From: Sedimenticola sp.
GTDB lineage: Bacteria; Pseudomonadota; Gammaproteobacteria; Chromatiales; Chromatiaceae
Direction of reading: 5' to 3'
Assembly (NCBI GenBank): GCA_027023915.1
Contig: JALVUB010000148.1
Location: forward strand, 1-7,762
Length of the DNA stretch: 7,762 nucleotides
Shown here piece by piece: positions 1 through 5,798 of this stretch. Position 1 is the stretch's first letter; the number at the start of each line of letters is the position of its first letter. The notes beneath the pieces were generated by a model that was not told the origin of the DNA, made no database searches, and worked only from the letters and a program-made list of their open reading frames with translations. Position numbers and translations under genes: made by a program.

Positions 1-107
1 GGATTACGAACGCCTTCCGGCGCGGCTCTTCGGGAATCCCCAGCAAACGGGCGTAATTGCGATAATACCCACGCACGAAGACCCGCGCCGGAAGGCGTTC
101 GTAATCC
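1..107. repeat. Perfect 25-bp inverted repeat at the window edge (arms 1-25 and 83-107)
   Basis: Bases 1-25 are the exact reverse complement of bases 83-107, separated by a 57-bp spacer. The match ends at base 26/82, and on the other side it ends because the window ends. Both arms lie inside the rodZ reading frame: the inner arm encodes a conserved piece of the HTH domain (DYERLPAR), while the outer arm encodes PRRKAFVI, which does not fit the family. A long perfect palindrome in a coding domain, touching the sequence end, is typical of a fold-back chimera or contig-end artefact. A real hairpin cannot be excluded. Confidence 0.85.
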
Positions 108-286
108 TCCTCCTCCAGGGCCACCACCGTCACCCGTTTGAGGTGAAGCCGGTCAGCCACCACCCCTTCATCCAGTCCCTGGCTCAAACGGGCCTGGCGC
201 AGTCGTTCACCCAGCGACGGGAGCGGTGAGTCGACCAGCTCGACGGCAGCCTTCTGCTGCTTTTTTTTCTTTCTCACTTTGGCCAT
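1..286 (-). CDS. rodZ: RodZ cytoskeletal/cell-shape protein, N-terminal HTH part (partial, runs off left edge)
   Basis: RodZ is a bitopic inner-membrane protein that ties the MreB cytoskeleton to the cell-wall elongation machinery. Only the first 95 codons are visible. A lysine-rich leader (residues 4-9) is followed from about residue 25 by the RodZ-type Cro/CI-like helix-turn-helix: GERLRQAR, a DRLHLK helix, the EEEDYERLPA segment and VRGYYRNYARLLGIPEE, all family hallmarks. The transmembrane and periplasmic parts lie outside the window. The ATG at 286 is the only sensible start. It lies 3 nt after the pilW stop with no clear Shine-Dalgarno, which suggests translational coupling. The order rlmN-pilW-rodZ is conserved in Gammaproteobacteria and supports the call. 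One oddity: the last eight visible residues (PRRKAFVI) are encoded by an exact reverse complement of the stretch coding residues 61-68, and do not resemble the usual RodZ continuation, so they may be an assembly artefact. Confidence 0.88.
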   Translation of the reverse strand, partial: MAKVRKKKKQQKAAVELVDSPLPSLGERLRQARLSQGLDEGVVADRLHLKRVTVVALEEEDYERLPARVFVRGYYRNYARLLGIPEEPRRKAFVI

Positions 287-289
287 GAA

Positions 290-1060
290 TTAACGGGCGA
301 TCTTGTGCGCCTCTTCTGAATCAGGAAATCTGGAGCGGAGCAGCAGCTCGTCACTCTTCACTTGGTTCTCATCCCCCAGTCTGCGTTCGGTGAGTATACT
401 CAGATAAAGGATTTTAGGCGTAACCTTGGCCACCTCGCGAAAACGCTCGACATAGGCGCGCGCCGACAGGTATTTTCCCTGGTCATAACTGATCTGCGCC
501 ATGTTCTCCAACGCGGGCGCATATTTCGGATTGGCCTGAAGCGCCTTCAACAGGTAGTGCGTGGCCTTGTCCTTCTCCCCGGCACGCAGCGCGCAATGGC
601 CGGCATTGGTCAACGCCACCCAGGGCGTGTCATACAGTGGATTGGACAGGGCACGATCAAACATCCGTTGGGACTGCTGGTACTGGTTCTGCTCACACAA
701 CAACACCCCATAGGCGTTGAGCAGATAGGGATCGCGGCCATCCACGTTGACGCCGCGACGATAGACGTCCAACGCGTTTTTGGGTTCACCCAACTTTTCA
801 TATACCAGTCCCAGCACCAGGTAGGCGTTGGCGTTGCGCGGATCCTTCTGCACCGCCTTTTTGGCTTTGCTCAGCGCGGCGGCGTAGTTCCCGATACGGA
901 GATATTCAGCGGCAAGCTGCACATAGGTGTCAGCCGGGCTCTCACGCCGCTCCGCGGCACCCAGGGTGCCCGTTTTGTCGTTTTCCCTGACCGCCTGGCT
1001 GGTGCAGCCCGTCAGCAAGAACGCCAGAAAGAAAGTCACCAGGACAGAACCAACTCTCAT
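290..1060 (-). CDS. pilW: Type IV pilus biogenesis/stability lipoprotein PilW (PilF), TPR protein
   Basis: Outer-membrane lipoprotein (the pilotin, called PilF in Pseudomonas and PilW in Neisseria) needed for localisation and multimerisation of the PilQ secretin of type IV pili. From the chosen start the protein has 256 residues, usual for the family. It opens with a lipoprotein signal peptide: MR, a hydrophobic stretch, then lipobox LTGC with the lipidated Cys at residue 19. The remainder, from about residue 45, is a chain of TPR repeats, clearest at YLRIGNYAAALSKAKKAV, LGLVYEKLGEPKNALDVYRRG, YGVLLCEQNQYQQSQRMFDRAL and AGEKDKATHYLLKALQANP. I chose the ATG at 1060 over an in-frame GTG at 1075 because it overlaps the rlmN stop in a coupled ATGA and gives a compact signal peptide; a G-rich Shine-Dalgarno-like stretch lies just upstream. 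rodZ follows after 3 nt. No other pilus genes are in view. Confidence 0.9.
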   Translation of the reverse strand: MRVGSVLVTFFLAFLLTGCTSQAVRENDKTGTLGAAERRESPADTYVQLAAEYLRIGNYAAALSKAKKAVQKDPRNANAYLVLGLVYEKLGEPKNALDVYRRGVNVDGRDPYLLNAYGVLLCEQNQYQQSQRMFDRALSNPLYDTPWVALTNAGHCALRAGEKDKATHYLLKALQANPKYAPALENMAQISYDQGKYLSARAYVERFREVAKVTPKILYLSILTERRLGDENQVKSDELLLRSRFPDSEEAHKIAR

Positions 1061-2136
1061 CCCATCGACCCCCACTGCAACTTCACCGCCCGGCCGCTGC
1101 GGTCCCGCACCCGGCCCACCAACTGACCACAGGCGGCGTCGATATCATCTCCCCGGGTCTTGCGCACGATGGCCATGATGCCCGCCCTGAGCAGCCGCTG
1201 GCGGAAGGCCTCGATGCGCTCGGGGGGGGAACTGCGGTAGGGGCTGCCGGGAAAGGGGTTGAAGGGGATCAGGTTCATCTTGGACGGCGTGCCCTCCAGC
1301 AGGCGGATCAGCGCCTTGGCATGAGCATCGCTGTCGTTCACGCCGTCGAGCATCACGTACTCCCAGGTCACCTTGCGCCGCTTGTCGCCACGCACGTATT
1401 CACGACAGGCGGGAATCAGCTCTTCCAGTGGATACTTGCGGTTGATGGGCACCAGCTCGTCACGCAGGGCGTTGTCCGGCGCGTGCAGCGACACCGCCAG
1501 GCTCACGTCGGAGACCGCCTTCAGCCGGTAGAGGTTGGGCACGATGCCGGAGGTGCTGATGGTGACCCGGTACTTGGAAAGCATGTAGGCCAGGTCGTCC
1601 TGCATGATGGACATGGCGGAGACCACCGGCTCAAAGTTGGCCAGGGGCTCGCCCATGCCCATGAGCACCACGTTGGTTGGGAATTTGCCCATGATGCGCG
1701 CCGCCTGCCACAACTGGCCGATGATCTCGCCCACGGTGAGGTTGCGGTTGAAGCCCTGGCGCGCGGTGGAGCAGAAGGCGCAGTCGAGGGCGCAGCCCAC
1801 CTGGGAGGAGACGCAGACGGTGCTGCGCCGCCCGTCGGGAATCCACACCGTCTCCACCCGCTGCCCGTCCTCCAGCTCCAGCACCCACTTCAGGGTGCCG
1901 TCGGCGGAGGGCTTCTCCACCACCACCTGCGGCAGGCGCACCTCGGCCGTCTCCCCGAGCTGCGCGCGCAGCTTCTTGGAGAGGTCGGTCATGCGCGAGA
2001 AGTCGGTGACGCCGTGCTTGTGGATCCACTTGAAGACGTTGCGCCCATGGAAGGGCTTCGCCCCCAGGGAGACGAAGTACGCCTCCATGGCACGGCGATC
2101 AAAATCCAGCAGGTTGACGGGTTTGTCGCTGCCCAA
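1057..2136 (-). CDS. rlmN: Dual-specificity RNA methyltransferase RlmN (23S rRNA A2503 / tRNA A37 C2-methylation), radical SAM
   Basis: Radical-SAM enzyme that methylates C2 of adenosine 2503 in 23S rRNA and adenosine 37 in a subset of tRNAs, supporting translational fidelity. The protein has 359 residues, typical length. Visible hallmarks are the N-terminal KPFHGRNVFKWIHKHGV segment; C108 in STVCVSSQVGC, equivalent to the catalytic cysteine C118 of E. coli; the 4Fe-4S motif CALDCAFC (C115, C119, C122); the SAM-binding GMGEP (160-164); SLHAP near 216-220; PFNPFPGSPY (291-300); and the methyl-carrying cysteine C336 in DDIDAACGQL, equivalent to E. coli C355. All residues needed for activity are present. 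The start is a TTG at 2136, preceded by a good AAGGGG Shine-Dalgarno about 5 nt away; no ATG fits before residue 17. It heads the rlmN-pilW-rodZ operon. The ndk gene often found upstream is absent; an efflux operon lies there instead. Confidence 0.96.
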   Translation of the reverse strand: MGSDKPVNLLDFDRRAMEAYFVSLGAKPFHGRNVFKWIHKHGVTDFSRMTDLSKKLRAQLGETAEVRLPQVVVEKPSADGTLKWVLELEDGQRVETVWIPDGRRSTVCVSSQVGCALDCAFCSTARQGFNRNLTVGEIIGQLWQAARIMGKFPTNVVLMGMGEPLANFEPVVSAMSIMQDDLAYMLSKYRVTISTSGIVPNLYRLKAVSDVSLAVSLHAPDNALRDELVPINRKYPLEELIPACREYVRGDKRRKVTWEYVMLDGVNDSDAHAKALIRLLEGTPSKMNLIPFNPFPGSPYRSSPPERIEAFRQRLLRAGIMAIVRKTRGDDIDAACGQLVGRVRDRSGRAVKLQWGSMG

Positions 2137-2174
2137 GGAATCCCCTTGTAAAACGCTCTGTTACCAAGCGGGCC

Positions 2175-2180
2175 ATTTTA
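2175..2180 (-). promoter_or_regulatory. Possible -10 box of the rlmN-pilW-rodZ promoter
   Basis: On the minus strand TAAAAT lies about 40 bp before the rlmN start codon and matches the sigma70 -10 consensus at five of six bases. No good -35 hexamer occurs 16-18 bp upstream (the best is TGGCGG), so the promoter is weak, activated, or placed elsewhere. A short inverted repeat, ACTCGC/GCGAGT (2190-2195 and 2204-2209), lies where the -35 would be. Some promoter is expected here because the palindromic block to the right separates this operon from the efflux genes. Confidence 0.28.
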
Positions 2181-2242
2181 CTCCCGATGACTCGCCCCCG
2201 CCAGCGAGTTGCAACGCGACTTCGAAAGCAGACAGCCGCTCC

Positions 2243-2264
2243 GCAGGTCGGGCTGAAGCCCGAC
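2243..2264 (+). repeat. REP-like palindrome, copy 1
   Basis: GTCGGGCTGAAGCCCGAC (2247-2264) is an 8-bp perfect stem around a two-base centre (in RNA, probably a 7-bp stem with a four-base loop). It is preceded by GCAG, resembling the conserved GTAG/GGAG tetranucleotide that heads REP elements mobilised by RAYT (TnpA-REP) transposases. Two further copies of the 18-bp core are in this window, both non-coding. Confidence 0.75.
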
Positions 2265-2360
2265 AATGGTGAAACCGGTCTCAGGCTTCCACAGGGGAGC
2301 CGCTGACCGGTTCTTGTTGGCGGGGACGCCGTGAATACCTCCCTGTAGGCTTTGCGGCAG

Positions 2361-2395
2361 CTTTGTAGCTTCGCAATCCGTGCTTCGCTACAAAG
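2361..2395. repeat. Internal hairpin, 9-bp perfect stem
   Basis: CTTTGTAGC (2361-2369) and GCTACAAAG (2387-2395) pair perfectly around a 17-base loop. The loop region also carries a direct repeat of GCTTCGC (2368-2374 and 2382-2388). It lies inside the larger inverted-repeat block. Confidence 0.7.
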
Positions 2396-2399
2396 CCCA

Positions 2400-2421
2400 G
2401 CCTCGCCATCCTTGGCGAGGC
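2400..2421. repeat. Internal hairpin, 9-bp perfect GC-rich stem with 4-base loop
   Basis: GCCTCGCCA (2400-2408), loop TCCT, TGGCGAGGC (2413-2421). It is very stable in either strand's transcript. No run of T follows on either side, so it is not a standard intrinsic terminator. It begins only 5 bp after the neighbouring 2361-2395 hairpin, giving tandem stem-loops. Confidence 0.75.
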
Positions 2422-2449
2422 GTTCGCCGGCTGCGAAACTCCACAGGAT

Positions 2450-2479
2450 TTTCGGTCTGGCTCACCCCTGCTGCCGAAA
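2450..2479. repeat. Internal short inverted repeat
   Basis: TTTCGG (2450-2455) and CCGAAA (2474-2479) pair with an 18-base spacer, directly abutting the right arm (2480-2507) of the large inverted repeat. It is weak alone, but adds to the dense secondary structure of the block. Confidence 0.4.
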
Positions 2480-2523
2480 CCCCGCCAACAAGAACCGGTC
2501 AACGGCTTGCCAAGCTGGCTTCC

Positions 2524-2553
2524 GGGTTCGTCGGGCTGAAGCCCGACCTACCC
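2524..2553 (-). repeat. REP-like palindrome, copy 2, with extended stem; possible 3' end structure of the RND operon
   Basis: The same 18-bp core as copy 1 occupies 2530-2547. On the minus strand it is headed by GTAG, so it points opposite to copy 1. The stem extends outward: GGGT (2524-2527) pairs with ACCC (2550-2553) across a 2x2 internal loop. It starts about 20 bp past the pump stop codon on the transcribed strand, the usual place for REP/BIME elements that stabilise or attenuate mRNA. No U-run follows, so simple intrinsic termination is doubtful. Confidence 0.75.
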
Positions 2554-2573
2554 GAAGGTGTTTCGTTCCCGGC

Positions 2574-5500
2574 TCATTTCTCGGCGAGAATCCGCCCCAC
2601 CCGCTTTTTCATCACGCTGTAATAAACCACCGGAATCACCACCAGGGTGAGCAGGGTGGAGACGAAGAGGCCGAAGATGAGCGACACCGCCAGCCCCGAG
2701 AAGATGGGGTCGTCGAGGATGAAGAAGCCGCCCGCCATGGCGGCGATGGCGGTGAGCACAATGGGCTTGGCGCGCACCGCCGCGGCGCGCACCACGGCCG
2801 CCTCGAAGGTGCTCCCCTCGCGCAGCGCCTGGTTGACGAAATCCACCAGCAGGATGGAGTTGCGCACGATGATGCCCGCCAGGGCGATCATGCCGATCAT
2901 GGAGGTGGCGGTGAACTTGGCCCCCAGCAGGGCGTGCCCCGGCAGGATGCCGATGATGGTGAGGGGGATGGGCGCCATGATCACCAGCGGCACCAGGTAG
3001 CTGCGGAACTGGGCCACCACCAGCAGGTAGATCAGCACCAGCCCCACCGAGTAGGCCAGCCCCATGTCGCGGAAGGTCTCGTAGGTGACCTGCCACTCGC
3101 CGTCCCACTTGAGGCTGTAGCCGTAGGGGTTGGGCGGCTGCTTGAGGAACCACTGCTCGGGGCCACCCTGCGCCTTCAGCCGCCGGGAGATCTCGAACAT
3201 GCCGTAGAGCGGGCTGTCGGTCTCGCCGGCCATGTCGCCGGTGACGTAGACCACCGGCAACAGGTCCTTGTGGTGGATGCTGTACTCGCGCTCGGAGGAC
3301 TTCACCTTCACCACCTCGCTCAGGGGCACCAGCTTGCCCTGGGCGTTGCGCAGCTTGAAGGCCAGCACCTGGTCGAGGTCGGCCTTGTCCTCCTCGCTGA
3401 ACTCCACCCGGATGGGCACCGCGTACTTGTTGTGGGGCGAGTGGATATAGCCCATGTCCTCGCCGTCGAGGAGCGCGGAGAGGGCCTGGGCGATCCGCGC
3501 CTGGGAGAGCCCCAGCCGCGCCGCCCGCGCCCGGTCCACCACCACGATCTCCTTGTCGGAAGGAAACTCCACCGAGTCGTCCACGTCCACGATGTCCGGC
3601 GTCTCCTCGAAGACGTCCCGCACCTTTTTAGCCGCCTCGATCTGCCCCTCGTAGTCGATGCCGTAGATCTCCGCCACCAGGGGCGAGAGCACCGGCGGCC
3701 CCGGCGGCACCTCCACGATCTTGGCGTTGCCGTCGTAGCCGCTGGCGATGGCCTGCACCTTGTCCCGCACCGAGAGGGCGATCTCGTGGCTCTTGCGCTC
3801 GCGGTGGTGCTTGTCCACCAGGTTCACCTGGATGTCCCCCAGGTTGGCGCCCTGGCGCAGGTAGTACTGCCGCACCAGGCCGTTGAAGCCGATGGGCGAG
3901 TGGGTGCCGGCGTAGATCTGGTAATCGCGCACCTCCGGCACCGTGGAGAGATAGCGGCCGATCTCCTCCAGCACCAGGGTGGTCTGCTCCAGGGAGGTGC
4001 CCTCGGGCATGTCCAGCACCACCTGGAACTCCGACTTGTTGTCGAAGGGGAGCATCTTCATGATCACCTGCCGGTTCACCACCAGGTAGATGGAGCCGCT
4101 GATCAGCACCAGCACGCCGAGCAGCAGCAGCCAGCGGTTGCGGCGTCCCCGCTTCTGGTGCAGGAAGGGCCCCATCACCTTGGCAAAGAGGCGGTCGAGC
4201 CAGCCGGGTTCACCGTCCGCATCCAGCCCCGCCTCGTGGCCGCCCGCCAGGTGCCCCAGCAGGTGGTAGGCCAGCCAGGGGGTGAAGATGAAGGCCACCG
4301 CCAGGGAGATGAGCATGCCGGTGGAGGCGTTGATTGGGATGGGGCTCATGTAGGGCCCCATGAGGCCGCTGACGAAGGCCATGGGCAGCAGCGCGGCGAT
4401 GACCGTTAAGGTGGCCAGGATGGTGGGGCCGCCCACCTCGTCCACCGCCGCCGGGATCGCCTCCCACAGTTTCTTGTCCCCCATGGCCAGGTGGCGATGG
4501 ATGTTCTCCACCACCACGATGGCGTCGTCCACCAGGATGCCGATGGAGAAGATCAGCGCGAAGAGCGACACCCGGTTGAGGGTGAAGCCCCAGGCCCAGG
4601 AGGCGAACAGGGTGATGGCCAGGGTCACCGCCACCGCGGCGCCGACGATGAAGGCCTCGCGCCAGCCGAGGGTGAAGAGCACCAGCAGGATCACCGAGAC
4701 GGTGGCGAAGATGAGCTTGTGGATCAGCTTCTCCGCCTTGTCGTTGGCGGTCTTGCCGTAGTTGCGGGTGATCATCACCTCCACCCCGTCGGGGATGAAG
4801 ATGCCGCGCAAGTCTTTGAAGCGCTTGATCACCTTGTCGGCGATGACCACCGCGTTGGTGCCCGGCTTCTTGGCCACGGCGATGGTCACCGCCGGGTACT
4901 CGCCGTCCAGCTTCAGGCCGCTGGCGGCGGCCGCCGGCCCCGGCCCGGTCCAGACGTAGCTTTTTGGCTGCTCGGGCTGCTCGGCCACCACCGCCACGTC
5001 ACGCAGGTAGACCGGCTTGCCGTCGTGCACCCCCACCACCAGGTCGGCGATCTCGGCCGGACTGGAGAGAAAGACCCCCGCCTGCACCAGGATCTCGCGG
5101 TTGTCGCTGGTGACCTTCATGTTGTCGCGGGTGGCGTTGGCCGCCTGCAGCGCCCGGCGCAGGTCCTCCAGGTCGATGCCGTGGCCGGCCAGTGCCTGGG
5201 GATCGAGAGTGACCTTCACCACCCGCTCGGGCGCGCCGATGGTGTAGATGTCACGGGTGCCGGGCACCCGCTTAAGTTCCGCCTCGATGGCGTGGGCCAC
5301 GCGCCCCAGCTCGTAGGCGCCCACCTTGGGGTCCCGGCTCCAGAGGGTGGCGGTGACGATGGGCACGTCGTCGATCCCCTTGGGCTTGACGATGGGCTGC
5401 CCCACGCCCACCTTGCTCGGCATCCAGTCGAGCTTGGAGAAGATCTTGCTGTAGAGCCGCACGATGGCGTCGGTGCGGTCCTCGCCCACCTTGAAGCGGG

Positions 5501-5798
5501 CGGTGAGCACCGCCATGCCGGGCATGGAGGATGAGTAGACGTGCTTGATGCCGTCGATCTCCGCCAGCACCTGCTCCGCCGGCGAGGCCACCAGGCTCTC
5601 CACCTCCCGCGCCGAGGCACCGGGGAAGGGGATGAAGATGTTGGCAAAGGTGACGTTGATCTGGGGCTCCTCCTCGCGCGGCGTCACCAGCACCGCGAAC
5701 AGCCCCATGAGCATCCCCACCAGGGCCAGCAGCGGCGTGATCTGGGTGGCCTGGAAGCGGCGCGCCACCCGACCGGAGATGCCCAGCTTCCTATTCAT
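2574..5798 (-). CDS. RND-family efflux pump, inner-membrane proton-driven permease
   Basis: Inner-membrane component of a tripartite RND exporter (AcrB/HAE-1 superfamily, COG0841 type), expelling small molecules by proton antiport. It has 1074 residues with the twelve-helix layout: TM1 about 21-38, a large periplasmic loop (40-360), TM2-6 within about 362-514, TM7 about 556-574, a second large loop (575-910), TM8-12 within about 912-1060. TM4 carries the proton-relay pair D424-D425 (GILVDDAIVVVEN), matching AcrB D407/D408. At the TM10 position of AcrB K940 the sequence reads VRNSILLVDF, an arginine (R979) instead of lysine. The TPREEEPQI start of the first loop marks a broad subgroup of RND permeases whose substrates are rarely known. 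Its ATG overlaps the end of the adaptor gene by 8 bp, with a GGAGG Shine-Dalgarno (5808-5812) 9 nt upstream. The substrate cannot be told from sequence. CusA-type methionine relays are not evident, so metal export is not indicated. Confidence 0.95.
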   Translation of the reverse strand: MNRKLGISGRVARRFQATQITPLLALVGMLMGLFAVLVTPREEEPQINVTFANIFIPFPGASAREVESLVASPAEQVLAEIDGIKHVYSSSMPGMAVLTARFKVGEDRTDAIVRLYSKIFSKLDWMPSKVGVGQPIVKPKGIDDVPIVTATLWSRDPKVGAYELGRVAHAIEAELKRVPGTRDIYTIGAPERVVKVTLDPQALAGHGIDLEDLRRALQAANATRDNMKVTSDNREILVQAGVFLSSPAEIADLVVGVHDGKPVYLRDVAVVAEQPEQPKSYVWTGPGPAAAASGLKLDGEYPAVTIAVAKKPGTNAVVIADKVIKRFKDLRGIFIPDGVEVMITRNYGKTANDKAEKLIHKLIFATVSVILLVLFTLGWREAFIVGAAVAVTLAITLFASWAWGFTLNRVSLFALIFSIGILVDDAIVVVENIHRHLAMGDKKLWEAIPAAVDEVGGPTILATLTVIAALLPMAFVSGLMGPYMSPIPINASTGMLISLAVAFIFTPWLAYHLLGHLAGGHEAGLDADGEPGWLDRLFAKVMGPFLHQKRGRRNRWLLLLGVLVLISGSIYLVVNRQVIMKMLPFDNKSEFQVVLDMPEGTSLEQTTLVLEEIGRYLSTVPEVRDYQIYAGTHSPIGFNGLVRQYYLRQGANLGDIQVNLVDKHHRERKSHEIALSVRDKVQAIASGYDGNAKIVEVPPGPPVLSPLVAEIYGIDYEGQIEAAKKVRDVFEETPDIVDVDDSVEFPSDKEIVVVDRARAARLGLSQARIAQALSALLDGEDMGYIHSPHNKYAVPIRVEFSEEDKADLDQVLAFKLRNAQGKLVPLSEVVKVKSSEREYSIHHKDLLPVVYVTGDMAGETDSPLYGMFEISRRLKAQGGPEQWFLKQPPNPYGYSLKWDGEWQVTYETFRDMGLAYSVGLVLIYLLVVAQFRSYLVPLVIMAPIPLTIIGILPGHALLGAKFTATSMIGMIALAGIIVRNSILLVDFVNQALREGSTFEAAVVRAAAVRAKPIVLTAIAAMAGGFFILDDPIFSGLAVSLIFGLFVSTLLTLVVIPVVYYSVMKKRVGRILAEK

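Larger units (their letters stand above)
2298..2507. repeat. MITE-like or composite palindromic block with 28-bp inverted ends
   Basis: The arms 2298-2325 and 2480-2507 are reverse complements over 28 bp with one mismatch (2303/2502); the innermost 22 bp (2304-2325 and 2480-2501) are perfect. They enclose 154 bp holding further hairpins at 2361-2395, 2400-2421 and 2450-2479. There is no transposase frame inside. No direct duplication abuts the ends, although a short GGCTTCC direct repeat lies just outside on both sides (2284-2290 and 2517-2523). It could be a non-autonomous mobile element, part of a mosaic of REP-like repeats, or a structured RNA; the sequence alone does not decide. Confidence 0.65.
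2137..2573. other. 437-bp non-coding region rich in palindromes between the RND operon and rlmN
   Basis: I find no credible gene here. The one short minus-strand frame (about 2281-2502) is rich in Arg, Ser and Pro and is simply a reading of the repeats. The region holds, from left to right: the rlmN leader and possible promoter (2137-2210), a REP-like palindrome (2247-2264), a ~210-bp block bounded by 28-bp inverted repeats (2298-2507) with internal hairpins, and a second REP-like palindrome in opposite orientation (2530-2547), 26 bp after the stop codon of the RND pump gene. Transcripts of the pump operon would run into these hairpins, so they may protect or end that mRNA; none is followed by a U-tract. 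Confidence 0.75.

Noticed and set aside
362..1126. Plus-strand open frame of 254 codons across pilW
   Set aside because: The opposite strand encodes a complete lipoprotein with TPR repeats; this frame has no recognisable features.
1321..2151. Plus-strand open frame of 276 codons across rlmN
   Set aside because: It is antisense to an unmistakable radical-SAM gene and is His/Gly-biased.
2400..2421. Intrinsic terminator
   Set aside because: The stem is strong but no T-run follows on either strand, and it lies more than 150 bp past the pump stop codon; listed as a hairpin repeat instead.
2281..2502. 73-codon minus-strand open frame inside the palindromic intergenic block
   Set aside because: It is built entirely from the inverted repeats and hairpins, and its composition is not protein-like; treated as a chance frame.
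2352..4409. Long plus-strand open frame of 685 codons antisense to the RND pump
   Set aside because: Extremely His/Gly/Val/Leu/Gln-rich with no domain pattern; it is the mirror of a GC-rich real gene with clear RND motifs on the other strand.
4491..5534. Plus-strand open frame of 347 codons
   Set aside because: Also antisense to the RND pump, with the same His/Asp/Gly-rich low-complexity composition and no start signal.
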